From Planctomyces sp. (lineage in GTDB: Bacteria > Planctomycetota > Planctomycetia > Planctomycetales > Planctomycetaceae): 64,000 nt of DNA. The notes beneath the pieces are model-generated. The model worked only from the letters and a program-made list of their open reading frames with translations. It ran no database searches and was not told the DNA's origin. Both the position numbers and the translations under genes were made by a program. This document shows positions 47,375 to 56,610 of the stretch, piece after piece. The stretch covers positions 23,844 to 87,843 of the forward strand of contig JAHBXW010000023.1 in assembly GCA_019636235.1 (NCBI GenBank), in the 5' to 3' direction. How positions within the stretch are numbered: the stretch's first letter is position 1; every line of letters begins with the position of its first letter.

Positions 47375-48049
47375 TCACCGCCCACGACCGGCCGGGCGTC
47401 GCTGAAACCACAACTGCGAGCGATCCGCATCGTGGAAGACCGTCAGTCCCTCCCCCAGGAATCCCTGGCCCGCTGCCGGCAGCGACACGCCCGACAGGTC
47501 GAACCGCCCCGGGTCGACATCCGCTTGCCGCAGGCCATGAGCTGCGGTCAGTCGACTGACGAACTCCGGCCCCGCCGAGCAGACGCCTGTTACCGTGTTA
47601 CCATCGTTAAACGAATCGATTTGGCGGAGCCGGAGAATCTCCGTCCCGTCCGGCGGATCAGTCCCCAATGCCGCTCGCAGCCGTGCCATTGGGGTCGTCA
47701 GGATACACGCGACTGCCAGCAGCGGGACGAATGCCGTCAGCAGACACAGCCAGCCCACGCCGGGACCTCGCCGGCGGGCGATCCACGAGAACGGCAGCGT
47801 CGACAGCAACCCGACCAGCAACAGAAACGGCAGGCCCAGCCAGAACCAGCCGGCAGTCGTCCGCCCGCCCCAACGGCTGCCGGGGCGGTAGTCCGCGTCG
47901 GACATTCCAATCCAACTCCACGCCACGAACAGAAAGACAGCCCCGGCCGTCACGGACAGCGGCCGCAGCAGGACCGCCGCGCGGCCGAGCTGACCCGAAC
48001 CGGCCCCGCCGGCGCTCTTCTCTGATGCTCCGCCCGCTTGACTACCCAT
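47375..48049 (-). CDS. Hypothetical membrane protein
   Basis: About 224 residues from the ATG at 48049, preceded by GCGGAG at about 8 bases; an upstream start at 48121 is possible. Three membrane helices are predicted (about 33-50, 68-95 and 100-120). A soluble C-terminal part follows (RLRQIDSFNDGNTVTGVCSA). No family is recognised. It is transcribed toward the 28-residue basic gene. Confidence 0.65.
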   Translation of the reverse strand: MGSQAGGASEKSAGGAGSGQLGRAAVLLRPLSVTAGAVFLFVAWSWIGMSDADYRPGSRWGGRTTAGWFWLGLPFLLLVGLLSTLPFSWIARRRGPGVGWLCLLTAFVPLLAVACILTTPMARLRAALGTDPPDGTEILRLRQIDSFNDGNTVTGVCSAGPEFVSRLTAAHGLRQADVDPGRFDLSGVSLPAAGQGFLGEGLTVFHDADRSQLWFQRRPAGRGR

Positions 48050-48209
48050 CGACTGACTCCGCTTTGCGCCAGGCGTGGTCGCGCTGTTCCCGCTCCGGAG
48101 TGACTTTCGAGCCGCATTCACGCCGCGGATCGACAGAGACTTGGCAGCCGAAATCCGCGAGAATCAACCGGGCCAACCCGGCCTGCGATGAACCGAAGAC
48201 AGGCACACA

Positions 48210-48593
48210 ATGATCCAGATTCAACATTTCCAGAGTTTCAGCATCTCGAACATTCGCTTTTTGGACGACATGGAGTCGCTGGAATTGGAGACGATCGATA
48301 CTTGTCCTCCCTACCAGACAGGGTTCATGCGTTTCAATGGAGTATTGTGGCTGTCTGTTAGTCGAGACAACTGTGGCCCCGGACCGCATACGGTGTGCGA
48401 CATGACAATCGACTGCCCGCCGGATTACGAGGCTGTTCACAGGTTGGCCACATTCGGTTATGCATTCAAGAGCTCTCTGGGGGCGATTCCCTCCGGGTTG
48501 ATGTTTGCCCACATGGAGGGCGACATCTGCGGCGATATCGTGGCGCAACGCGTCGCTGTGCGCCTGAATCGAGTTGGCGGTGATGAGGATTGA
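48210..48593 (+). CDS. Hypothetical protein, acidic, lower GC
   Basis: A 127-residue acidic protein (SISNIRFLDDMESLELETID, FAHMEGDICGDIVAQRVAV). GC is clearly lower than in the neighbours, and codon choice looks protein-like rather than shadow-like. A fairly open frame exists on the other strand, which lowers confidence. No ribosome binding site is strong. No family recognised. Confidence 0.5.
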   Translation: MIQIQHFQSFSISNIRFLDDMESLELETIDTCPPYQTGFMRFNGVLWLSVSRDNCGPGPHTVCDMTIDCPPDYEAVHRLATFGYAFKSSLGAIPSGLMFAHMEGDICGDIVAQRVAVRLNRVGGDED

Positions 48594-48757
48594 CTTCCGG
48601 CACGCAAGCCCGCGGCGATCCGGGGACAGCCGTCCGTCCGCCGGAATTCGCCCCGGCCCGATGCGGTGCCGCCCGATTTCGGCCTGTCCAGCATCATCGG
48701 GCGAACCGTCGCCATGCCGTGGCGGCGACGAAATTTCCGTGTCACGATATTTAGTTA

Positions 48758-48786
48758 TTGACTATCGATAAACTCACGACTACAGT
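48758..48786 (+). promoter_or_regulatory. Sigma-70-like promoter with palindromic operator for the DUF2975/XRE pair
   Basis: TTGACT at 48758-48763 and TACAGT at 48781-48786 are separated by 17 bases, a good -35/-10 pair. The palindrome TATCGATA lies at 48763-48770, overlapping the -35 end, and CGATA recurs at 48745-48749. This fits autoregulation by the XRE protein encoded two genes downstream. Transcription would start near 48793. Confidence 0.6.
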
Positions 48787-48817
48787 GGCGGACATGGCTC
48801 ACTCGAAAGCACCGCCC

Positions 48818-49294
48818 ATGAAGAGAAGCTCCACAGCATTCCTGCAGTTCGTCCTCGTGCTCATCGGCCTGGGCGCCCTGGCCCTGCTGCTCTGGGAACC
48901 TCACCTTGAGGGCCGCAACGCGAACGCCACCGTCTTTGAGATCTATTTCAAAGACCCGTTTCTGGCGTACGCGTACGTCGGCTCCATTCCGTTTTTCGTG
49001 GCGCTTTACCACGGATTCCGGGTGCTGGGCTATGCCGGAAAGAATCAGGTCATTTCGCCGGCCGCCGTGAAATCGCTGCGGATGATCAAGTTATGCGCGA
49101 TGGCCCTGGTCGGGTTTGTCGCGGTCGGGGAACTCATCATCCTGATGAACGAGGGCGATGACGCGGCGGGCGGAGTGGCCATGGGCGTCCTCATCGCCTT
49201 CTGTTCGATCGTCATCGCCGCCGCGGCGGCGACGTTTGAGCGGATTCTGCAGAATGCCGTGGAATTGAAGTCCGAGCATGAACTGACGGTGTAA
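48818..49294 (+). CDS. DUF2975 family membrane protein
   Basis: A 158-residue integral membrane protein. The start at 48818 (MKRSSTAFLQ) matches the usual DUF2975 opening; an ATG at 48794 would make the message nearly leaderless. Four helices are visible (about 8-28, 43-63, 85-107 and 118-142). It is followed by an XRE-type regulator 15 bases downstream. DUF2975/XRE pairs recur in many bacteria, where the regulator is thought to be controlled by, or to control, its membrane partner. Confidence 0.85.
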   Translation: MKRSSTAFLQFVLVLIGLGALALLLWEPHLEGRNANATVFEIYFKDPFLAYAYVGSIPFFVALYHGFRVLGYAGKNQVISPAAVKSLRMIKLCAMALVGFVAVGELIILMNEGDDAAGGVAMGVLIAFCSIVIAAAAATFERILQNAVELKSEHELTV

Positions 49295-49309
49295 GGCCCC
49301 GCCGCCCAC

Positions 49310-49603
49310 ATGGCAATCATCATCAATATCGACGTCATGCTGGCCCGGCGCAAAATGAGCGTCACCGAGCTGGCCGAGAGAGTGGGCATCACAATCGCCA
49401 ACATTTCGGTGCTGAAGAACGGAAAAGCCAAGGCGATCCGCTTTTCCACGCTGGAGGCCGTCTGCAAGGCGCTGGATTGCCAGCCCGGCGACATCCTGGA
49501 GTTTCAGGAGCAGGCCCCGGTCCGCGGCCCGTCGCGGGGCCCTGCCGCGGCGACCGACGGCCATGCGGATGGCGTGACAGCGCAGCCGAGCCCGCAGACC
49601 TGA
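49310..49603 (+). CDS. XRE-family transcriptional regulator (YozG-like)
   Basis: A 97-residue Cro/C1-type DNA-binding protein. The helix-turn-helix is in MSVTELAERVGITIANISVLKNGK (residues about 15-38), and FSTLEAVCKALDCQPGDIL is the standard XRE C-terminal helix pair. A proline/alanine-rich tail of 30 residues follows. Its partner is the upstream DUF2975 gene; the likely operator is at 48745-48770. Confidence 0.9.
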   Translation: MAIIINIDVMLARRKMSVTELAERVGITIANISVLKNGKAKAIRFSTLEAVCKALDCQPGDILEFQEQAPVRGPSRGPAAATDGHADGVTAQPSPQT

Positions 49604-49700
49604 TTCCCCGGCCGGCCACATGCTGGGCGGCACACGGCGCGCCATGCCCGGGAGACTGTTCCCCGCCATCCAAGGCGGCTCCCACCGGGCGACTTGTCCG

Positions 49701-49925
49701 TCAACTCTCCGCAGGCTCCGCGTCAGTGAACGGCCAGCCGCTGGATCGTCCCTGTGTCGCGAGCAGCGCCTGCACTTCACTCCACCGCCGCTCGGCCTCA
49801 TCGCCAAAGGGCCAGCAATACGCCAGCACATCGACAATGTCCCCGCCCTGGGAGCCGGCGACCTCCTTGGCCAATCGCTTGATTGTCCACGAAAACCTGT
49901 GCTCCAGCAGGTGCTCGAGCACCAC
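49701..49925 (-). CDS. Hypothetical protein fragment
   Basis: A possible 74-residue protein from GTG at 49925 (LEHRFSWTIKRLAKEVAGSQ, GDEAERRWSEVQALLA). The amino-acid pattern looks real, but all three frames are open here on one strand or the other. No family is recognised. The rest of 49604-50125 shows nothing supportable. Confidence 0.4.
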   Translation of the reverse strand: MVLEHLLEHRFSWTIKRLAKEVAGSQGGDIVDVLAYCWPFGDEAERRWSEVQALLATQGRSSGWPFTDAEPAES

Positions 49926-50125
49926 CTTCCCGGTCCGATCGGTGCACGTCGATGTTCCGGGCGCTGACGCTTCTGGCTCGTTCGCGCAGATCCCTCACCG
50001 TGCCGGGCCGGGGCTGGCGCGAGCCCCGGCGGATGACGGACGACGAACCCCTCTGACTCAAGAAATCCGGCAAGTCTGCCAAATCAGCTCCGTTGAAGGG
50101 CGGTTGCCAGTGTGCAGGGGATGGA

Positions 50126-53100
50126 TTACCGAAAATCTCTCGAACGCCCAGGAATCTCGGCCAACTCCGCCGTCAGATTCTGCAGCCGGCGAACAACCAC
50201 GTGAATAATTCCCTCCGCCTTCTGCAACTCTCCGGTGACCAGCAGCGCTGAAGCGGAGCGGGCGATTCGGCGATGCCGTTCCCAGACTTTCTGCCAAACT
50301 ACAAGATTCACCTGCCCCGTTTCGTCCTCCAGGGTCACGAAGGTCACACCCTTGGCCGTGCCGGGACGCTGCCGCATGAGAACCAGGCCCGCGACTCGCA
50401 CCGCTTCGCCGTCGGCGATGTCTTGTAGACCCACAGCCGGGACCACTTTCAAGGTCTCCAAGTTGCCTCGTAAGAAGGAGAGCGGATGCGCCTTGAGCGA
50501 CAGGCCAGTGGTTCGATAGTCAGCGGCCACTTCCTCATAGGGGGCCATTTGAGGAAGTTTGGCGGGCGGCTCAGGAGCATACACTTGCTCAAGAATCATT
50601 CCAGCTTCGCATTTCGGCAAGCCGTCCCAGAGTGCGCTCCGCCGATCAAGAGACAATGAAGCGAAGGCATCCGCCCGAGCAAGCCGCAGGATAATGCCGC
50701 GAGCCAAACCTGTGCGGCGGGTGAACTCCTCGACCGTGGAGAACGGCCGAGCTTCCCTGGCGGCGACAATCCGTTGCACCGCCGATTCGGACAGGCCGCC
50801 AATCATCCGCAGCCCCAGGCGCACTGCCGGCGAAGGAGCTATGGCGCCGAATGGCAATTGCGAATCGCCGGGCTCCAGTATGCAATCCCACTCGCTGAAG
50901 TTCACGTCGACGGGACGAATTTCAACTCCGTGGTTGCGAGCGTCGGCGACAAGCTGCGCCGGAGCGTAAAACCCCATCGGCTGGCTATTGATGAGAGCGG
51001 CGCAGAACGCCGCCGGATAATGGCATTTGAGCCAGGCCGAGATGTAAGCCAGCAGAGCGAAGCTGGCGGCATGGCTTTCCGGGAATCCGTACTCGCCGAA
51101 CCCGCAGATCTGCTTATACAGCCGCTCGGCAAAATCCAAGTCATAGCCATTGGCTAGCATGCCGTCGATGAGTTTTTGGCGAAACGGTTCCAAACCGCCT
51201 TTGCGCTTCCAGGCGGCCATCGCCCGCCGCAACTGGTCCGATTCTCCGGGAGTGAACCCGGCTGCCACCTGAGCGAGCTTCATCGCCTGTTCCTGAAACA
51301 ACGGAACACCGAGCGTTTTCTCCAGCACATCCCGAATACGGTCATCGGGATAACTCACCTCTTCCTTCTCGTCGCGGCGGCGGAGATACGGATGCACCAT
51401 ATCTCCCTGGATAGGGCCGGGCCGGATAATCGCCACCTCGATCACCAGGTCGTAGAACTCCTTGGGCTTCAGCCTGGGAAGCATGCTCATCTGCGCCCGA
51501 CTTTCGATCTGAAACACCCCGATGGTGTCGGCCCGCTGGATCATCTCGTACGTGAGTTTGTCCTCTTGCGGCACAGTCGCCAGCGTCAACGGACGGAGGT
51601 GGTGTTTTTCAACCAGCCCGAAGCATTTGCGGATCGCAGTCAGCATTCCCAGCGAGAGGCAATCCACTTTGAGCAGACCGAGGGCATCGAGATCGTCCTT
51701 GTCCCACTCGATCACCGTTCGTCCCGGCATCGCGGCATTCTCAATGGGAACCAGTTCGTGCAGCAGTCCTTCCGTCATCACCATTCCACCGACGTGCTGG
51801 GAGAGATGCCGTGGGAATCCGAGCAGCTCCTGCGTGAGCAGCAGGCACTGTTTTCCCAGTCGGCTCCGCACATTGAGGCCCGCTTCACCAAATCGGATCG
51901 ACAGCATCTCACTGTCGCCGTAGTGATCGAGGTTCTTCGCCAGCTTGTCGATGCGATCGAAAGATAACCCCAGCGCTTTTCCGACGTCCCGCACCGCGGA
52001 GCGAGGGCGATAGGTGATCAGCGTGGCTGTCATTCCAGCCCGCTCGCGGCCATATTTGTCATAGAGATATTGCAGCACTTCCTCGCGGCGCTCGTGCTCA
52101 AAGTCGACGTCGATGTCCGGAGGTTCATTCCGTTCCTGGCTGATGAACCGCTCGAACAGCAAGTCGAAATGTTCGGGATCGACGGAAGTGACTCCCAGGC
52201 AATAGCAGACGGCGGAATTCGCCGCCGAGCCGCGTCCCTGGCAGAGAATTTTCTGTTGGCGAGCGAATCGCACCAGATCCCACACGGTGAGAAAGTATGC
52301 TTCGTAACCCAACTTGCGAATGAGAGTCAGCTCGTGTTCGACGGTCTGGCGAACCTTGTCGGGGATTCCATCGGGATACCGTTCGAGGGCGCCGTCCCAG
52401 GTCAACTTGCTCAGACATTCAAACGGCGTCGTCCCAGTGGGACAAAGCTCGTGCGGATATTCGTAGCACAACTCGTCCAACGTGAATGTGCAGCGGGCCG
52501 CAATCTCCAGCGTCCGCTCAATGGCGGCCGGGGACGCGGCAAACAGCTTCCGCATCTGCTGCGGGGATTTCAGATGCCGCTGGGCATTGAGGAAGCGCCG
52601 GTCTCCCAACTCCACCACCGTGCAGCGATGGCGGATGGCTGCCAGCACATCCTGCAAGGGCTGCCGGGCGGGAACGTGATAGTGAACATCATTCGCCGCG
52701 ACGAGCGGAATCTTCACGATCTTTGCCAGGGAGGCCAGTTTCGCCAGCTCACGGGCGTCATCACAACCGTGATGCAGCTCGGCGAATAAGAAAGCTCGGT
52801 CGCCGAAGGCTTCACGATAAGGCTTCAACAAAGCCGGGGAGCCATGCCGGGACAGCGCACAAGCGATGAGTCCTTCCGCATGCTCGGCAATGTCCTGCGC
52901 CGTGATTCGGCATTCGCTTTTGGGCGCCTGGCGGCGGCCGACCGTAATCAGAGTCGAAAGCCGAGCGTAGCCGGTACGGTTCATCGCCAGCAGGACGACG
53001 GGGGGAGCATCCTGCGGGGTCATCTCCGCTCCGATGAGCAGCTTCAGCCCAAGGGCCTTCGCCGCCACATGCGCTCGGACCACACCGGCCAGCGTGTTCC

Positions 53101-53344
53101 GATCCGTGACGGCCAGCGCGGCATATCCCAGTTCCGCAGCTCGCTGGGCCAACTCGTCCGGATGCGAAGCTCCTTCCAGAAACGAGAAGTTCGTTTTGCA
53201 ATGCAGCTCGGCATAGGATTCCGCAGCCGCCACCGATTCCCTGCGTGGCGGCTGCAGCGGACGAGTGAGTCTGGAAGAGGGAGACGGATCAGGCACGGGA
53301 ACCCTCCAGAAAACTTCGCAAACACATAGACCCCTCCCTGTCAT
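50126..53344 (-). CDS. dnaE2: Error-prone DNA polymerase DnaE2
   Basis: A 1072-residue C-family polymerase of the DnaE2/ImuC type. An N-terminal PHP domain begins AELHCKTNFSFLEGASHPDEL. The catalytic aspartates lie in PPDIDVDFEHERREEVLQYL, and GRGSAANSAVCYCLGVTSVDP is the palm signature. A C-terminal OB-fold region is present (RVAGLVLMRQRPGTAKGVTFVTLED). The start overlaps the imuB stop as ATGA. Third gene of the SOS mutasome unit; it copies past lesions with ImuA/ImuB. Confidence 0.96.
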   Translation of the reverse strand: MTGRGLCVCEVFWRVPVPDPSPSSRLTRPLQPPRRESVAAAESYAELHCKTNFSFLEGASHPDELAQRAAELGYAALAVTDRNTLAGVVRAHVAAKALGLKLLIGAEMTPQDAPPVVLLAMNRTGYARLSTLITVGRRQAPKSECRITAQDIAEHAEGLIACALSRHGSPALLKPYREAFGDRAFLFAELHHGCDDARELAKLASLAKIVKIPLVAANDVHYHVPARQPLQDVLAAIRHRCTVVELGDRRFLNAQRHLKSPQQMRKLFAASPAAIERTLEIAARCTFTLDELCYEYPHELCPTGTTPFECLSKLTWDGALERYPDGIPDKVRQTVEHELTLIRKLGYEAYFLTVWDLVRFARQQKILCQGRGSAANSAVCYCLGVTSVDPEHFDLLFERFISQERNEPPDIDVDFEHERREEVLQYLYDKYGRERAGMTATLITYRPRSAVRDVGKALGLSFDRIDKLAKNLDHYGDSEMLSIRFGEAGLNVRSRLGKQCLLLTQELLGFPRHLSQHVGGMVMTEGLLHELVPIENAAMPGRTVIEWDKDDLDALGLLKVDCLSLGMLTAIRKCFGLVEKHHLRPLTLATVPQEDKLTYEMIQRADTIGVFQIESRAQMSMLPRLKPKEFYDLVIEVAIIRPGPIQGDMVHPYLRRRDEKEEVSYPDDRIRDVLEKTLGVPLFQEQAMKLAQVAAGFTPGESDQLRRAMAAWKRKGGLEPFRQKLIDGMLANGYDLDFAERLYKQICGFGEYGFPESHAASFALLAYISAWLKCHYPAAFCAALINSQPMGFYAPAQLVADARNHGVEIRPVDVNFSEWDCILEPGDSQLPFGAIAPSPAVRLGLRMIGGLSESAVQRIVAAREARPFSTVEEFTRRTGLARGIILRLARADAFASLSLDRRSALWDGLPKCEAGMILEQVYAPEPPAKLPQMAPYEEVAADYRTTGLSLKAHPLSFLRGNLETLKVVPAVGLQDIADGEAVRVAGLVLMRQRPGTAKGVTFVTLEDETGQVNLVVWQKVWERHRRIARSASALLVTGELQKAEGIIHVVVRRLQNLTAELAEIPGRSRDFR

Positions 53345-54867
53345 TCAAACACTCCCTGCAAAAACCACTGCACACATGCACCTTCTCGGAACAGCCAGAA
53401 CCTGCCTCCGGTCGTCGTCTCCACCCGGCAGTACTCGCGCCGGATCATCGGCGCTCGCCACCAGCCCGTTTCAATCCATTCCGGCCCTTCGCAACGGGCC
53501 ACGACATGCTCCCGGTGTTTCCAACTGAAGCGTTGGGGCAAGCCGGTGGCCTCATCGGCGATCACGAGTATGGAAACGGGAACCGAGAGCAGACGAAGCG
53601 GCCGGTGCCGCGGGCGCTGCTCGGGATACGCTTGTTCCCACGTTTCTTCTTGCCTGTTTTGAGCACTCGTCAGCCAGGGTTCGGCGATGGCTGCCCGTTC
53701 CGGTTGTGCTTCGGGCAGGAGCCGCATGCGAACAACGGCCGCCGCACCTAATCGGCTGCTGAGCCGTTCGATCAGGTGCAAGAACCCGGCTTCGCCTCTG
53801 TCTTCTTGCTCGAACAGCATGTGAGGGCGCTCCGCCGCAGCGCGGCAAGGAGTCGCTTCGACCTGCAAAAACGTGACGCCTCCCGGGAACCTTCGCTGCT
53901 CCAGTTGCAGGGACAACAGATCCTCGAATCTGTCTGATCGGGAAGTTGGCCTCAGCAAGCGGATCTCGAACTCGTCCCGTCCTCCCTCCTCTGTCTTCCA
54001 AATGATTTGAAGGCGCTGCGTTTGCTGTTGCCGCTGTTTCAAATCGGCGAGGACGGCAATGAACAGCCGTTGCAGTGCAACAGAAAACGCCGCGGCGCTC
54101 TGTAGGGGAAACTCGTAATGCCTCTTCGCCCGAATCGGTTGCGGGGGCCATTCCGGTTTCAGCAGTTCCTCCGTAACCCCGAGCGCCTGATCCACTCTCC
54201 GCAGCAGTTCCGCGCCGAACCGCGACGGCAGGCTGGAGCGAGGCAGATGCAGCAATTGGCCGATGGTCCGTAGCCCGCACTCCGCCAGCAAGAGCAGCGT
54301 TTCCGGCGGCAGCCGCAACCCCCAGATCGGCAGCGGAGACAGCGTTTCGTGCAGCTGTGGCTGTTCCAGGACAAAGAACTCCTGCCCTTTCATCGTGTGC
54401 GCCGCAGCCCAGGCAGCGCCCCACGTTGCAGCGGCAGCAATCCGGACTCGGTAACCCCGCCTCCGATAAGTCGCAGCAATCTGTTCGCAAAGCTGTGGAA
54501 TGCTTTTGAAATGGGCCTCGCAGCCGGTGACATCCAGGAACAGGCTCTCCGGCCGAACCGCTTCTTCCAGTCCGGCGCGCGGAGTAAATTGCTGACAGGT
54601 CCAGGCCAAGCGTCGCAGCTCTTTGTCATCCGCCGTCGAGTCGTCTGCGAAGAATCGAGCGGAAGGAACCAGCGTCCGAGCCTCGGCGAGCGGCATCCCG
54701 ATGCGCACCCCACGACGAGCGGCTGGGGAAGAGCAGGCCGTGACTCCGGGCAAACGACTTTCCAACGCAGAATGCAGCACAACCGGCCGCCCTTTGAGCT
54801 CCGGCCGCGCAGCGCTAATCCGTTGAATCGGCCAGTTTGGAAACCACACGCACAACACCCGTTTCAT
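53341..54867 (-). CDS. imuB: Y-family polymerase-like protein ImuB
   Basis: A 508-residue protein with Y-polymerase folds lacking catalytic acids: the N-terminal position where DxDxFF is expected reads CVWFPNWPIQR, and the SxDE position reads LDVTGCE. That is typical of ImuB, an inactive scaffold. It overlaps imuA by about 53 bases and dnaE2 by 4 bases, so all three are co-translated. It is expected to bring DnaE2 to the beta clamp. Confidence 0.93.
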   Translation of the reverse strand: MKRVLCVWFPNWPIQRISAARPELKGRPVVLHSALESRLPGVTACSSPAARRGVRIGMPLAEARTLVPSARFFADDSTADDKELRRLAWTCQQFTPRAGLEEAVRPESLFLDVTGCEAHFKSIPQLCEQIAATYRRRGYRVRIAAAATWGAAWAAAHTMKGQEFFVLEQPQLHETLSPLPIWGLRLPPETLLLLAECGLRTIGQLLHLPRSSLPSRFGAELLRRVDQALGVTEELLKPEWPPQPIRAKRHYEFPLQSAAAFSVALQRLFIAVLADLKQRQQQTQRLQIIWKTEEGGRDEFEIRLLRPTSRSDRFEDLLSLQLEQRRFPGGVTFLQVEATPCRAAAERPHMLFEQEDRGEAGFLHLIERLSSRLGAAAVVRMRLLPEAQPERAAIAEPWLTSAQNRQEETWEQAYPEQRPRHRPLRLLSVPVSILVIADEATGLPQRFSWKHREHVVARCEGPEWIETGWWRAPMIRREYCRVETTTGGRFWLFREGACVQWFLQGVFE

Positions 54868-55501
54868 CATCGAATTCCGCTTGAGCGGCCCTTCCCGGCA
54901 CGCTGTTTTTGACTTTCAATATCTCCACTCGAAAATGCCTTCGCCTCCATGACGGCGACAGGAGCGGCGTCACCAGCAAGCGGACGTCGGCCCAGCTTGT
55001 TTCCCGAAGCGCTTCCGGTCCCCGCAACAGCAAGCAGCGCGACTCTCCCGCTTCCGCCGCCAGCTTGAGCCGGCGAAACGCGAGCGGGGCCAGCCTCGGC
55101 AAACGGCAACAGACCACATCCACTCCCCGCGACCGCAGCCCCTGCTCGGCAGCCCAAAAGGCTTCGGCAGCATCCTGCGTTTGCACGAGCAACACGCGCG
55201 AGAGGTCAAGGCCTCTCTGCACCAGCGCCGGGGCATAGGTCTCTCCCTGGGGATCGATCATCAGCCAGCGGCTGTCTGCCGGCAGTTGCCCGCATACGGA
55301 GGACAAAGCCAGCTCAGCCGCTCCGCTTCCGTCCTCCAGGGCGATCCATTCGCTGATCTCTCCCGCACTCAGACCTTTGGGCAGCCAGGAGGAGTGCTCT
55401 CCTGTTTCTCGTTGTCGAGGGAGGGACAGCGGGGAACGGAATGCTCCGGCCCCCTGTTGCAGCAAGGCGCGGAGATCATGCAGGCTGGTTGATTGGGACA
55501 T
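54815..55501 (-). CDS. imuA: ImuA, RecA-like SOS mutagenesis protein
   Basis: About 228 residues from the ATG at 55501, which is preceded by AGGAG at a 7-base spacing. The P-loop-like region reads ALEDGSGAAELALSSV and lacks the Walker lysine, as in other ImuA proteins. The fold is RecA-like (RWLMIDPQGETYAPALVQRG, RVLLVQTQDAAEAFWAAEQG). First gene of the cassette; a palindromic LexA-like box lies about 32 bases upstream. Confidence 0.9.
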   Translation of the reverse strand: MSQSTSLHDLRALLQQGAGAFRSPLSLPRQRETGEHSSWLPKGLSAGEISEWIALEDGSGAAELALSSVCGQLPADSRWLMIDPQGETYAPALVQRGLDLSRVLLVQTQDAAEAFWAAEQGLRSRGVDVVCCRLPRLAPLAFRRLKLAAEAGESRCLLLRGPEALRETSWADVRLLVTPLLSPSWRRRHFRVEILKVKNSVPGRAAQAEFDDETGVVRVVSKLADSTD

Positions 55502-55532
55502 CCTCACACTCCTGACGCCGATTCCCAGACAA

Positions 55533-55550
55533 TGTGAACATTTGTTCACA
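55533..55550. promoter_or_regulatory. LexA-like SOS box upstream of imuA
   Basis: TGTGAACATTTGTTCACA is an 8-base-arm perfect palindrome around TT. Its core GAAC-N4-GTTC matches the SOS box type of Gram-positive and actinobacterial LexA. It lies 32 bases upstream of the imuA start, consistent with LexA repression of this cassette. LexA itself is not in the window. Confidence 0.75.
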
Positions 55551-55626
55551 CTCCTGTCCAGCCCGCTCCCCCGAAAATTTTGGCAACCCACTCCCACCGG
55601 AAACCGGGCGGGAGTTCCCCCGTCCC

Positions 55627-56133
55627 GTGTTGGAGCACAACGATCCGCGGTTTCGATCACTGGCTCTGCGACTGCGCTGGATCGACGAGCAACATAATCA
55701 CGGGATCCGCCTGCGACTCGTGCGGCTTTCAGCCCTGATCAACGAACCGGACCTGCAGGCCGAATTCGGCGTCTACGGAATCCGCCGGCGGGCCGCTGCT
55801 TTCAGCGGTCCCAGGCCCGTTGCCGACGGATCGAGAATCGTCCGGCAGACACGCCATGCCGACGCCCCTCCAGGAATTCCCCCAGCCGCTCGCTCACTGC
55901 ACGGTGGCAATTGTGCCAATTGGCGGGACAAGCCAGCGGGGGCGGGGGTGCGACCGGGGAGACTCGGCGTGCGATTGACGTGGCTGAAAGGGGGCGACGA
56001 GCCAGCGCGTGTGCCTGCTCGCGTAAATGCGGTTGAGAATGGGCGCCGGGGCTACTCGGCAAAGTCGGGCCAGCCGGCCCCGGCCGCAGCTTTACAGACG
56101 GCGCACACTTTTGGAGAATGCCTCTCAGCCTAA
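55627..56133 (+). pseudogene. Possible degraded hypothetical gene
   Basis: The first 60 codons look like real coding sequence (SLALRLRWIDEQHNHGIRLR, LVRLSALINEPDLQAEFG, with good third-position GC). After about codon 65 the predicted residues become low-complexity and shadow-like. A frameshift or truncation is likely. The family is not recognised. Confidence 0.3.
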
Positions 56134-56221
56134 AGAGGACGACGCCCCCGCCGACCGAGGAGGGCTGTTTGAAAAAGTGGAGGCGGCGGGAATCGCTAGA
56201 CACTTGGGTCGAAACGCTTGA
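56027..56221 (+). pseudogene. Possible C-terminal fragment of an unidentified gene
   Basis: The last 40 codons read as plausible protein (SQPKEDDAPADRGGLFEK, VEAAGIARHLGRNA, then stop at 56219-56221). The N-terminal part is not convincing. It overlaps the preceding fragment in another frame and sits at the edge of the lower-GC island, so it may be debris from element insertion. Confidence 0.3.
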
Positions 56222-56473
56222 AATCGTCTCCAAAACTCTTCTGGATCAGCAAGTTACGGAAAGTCCTGCGTCCCTTCCAAAACTCGTTTTTTGACCGCAA
56301 TCCGATCCAAAGCCCTCTTTCTATCCGATCCATTCGACCACGCCTCCACTCAAGGCTGCAAGTCGCCTCCACTTCACGATGGGCCAGCGAAATCGCTTGC
56401 GTGGCTTGGAGCATGAGTAACGACGGGGCTTGTTGCTTTACAGCGAAAAACCCTGCCGTAGAATATGAGTAGG

Positions 56474-56610
56474 CCCAAGGGGGAAGTCCTTTGGGTTGAC
56501 CCGATATAACAGCACCGGGCTTCGGGCCAGCCGCTTCTGCGGTGGGGTGACTGTCGAACTCAGGCGGGACGTTGATGACAAGCGTGTCATCAACGTCCCG
56601 CCTTTTTTTT
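56474..56610 (+). promoter_or_regulatory. Structured leader before the RepA-like gene
   Basis: Three hairpins are predicted in succession. CCCAAGGG/CCTTTGGG is at 56474-56481 and 56488-56495. CCGC/GCGG lies around 56531-56542. A 19-base-pair perfect stem (56562-56580 with 56585-56603, loop AGCG) is followed by eight T residues. The last is an intrinsic terminator 33 bases before the ATG at 56643. This arrangement could attenuate the replication gene or just stop upstream transcription. Confidence 0.6.
56562..56610 (+). terminator. Very strong intrinsic terminator
   Basis: A perfect 19-base-pair stem with a 4-base loop and T8 tail. The arms start AGGCGGGACGTTGATGACA and end TGTCATCAACGTCCCGCCT. 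It lies directly upstream of the RepA-like gene. Confidence 0.92.

Noticed and set aside
56150..56230. A tRNA-like stretch (GGCGGGAATCGCTAGACAC) as an attachment site
   Set aside because: No cloverleaf could be drawn. The same bases read well as the end of a protein-coding frame.
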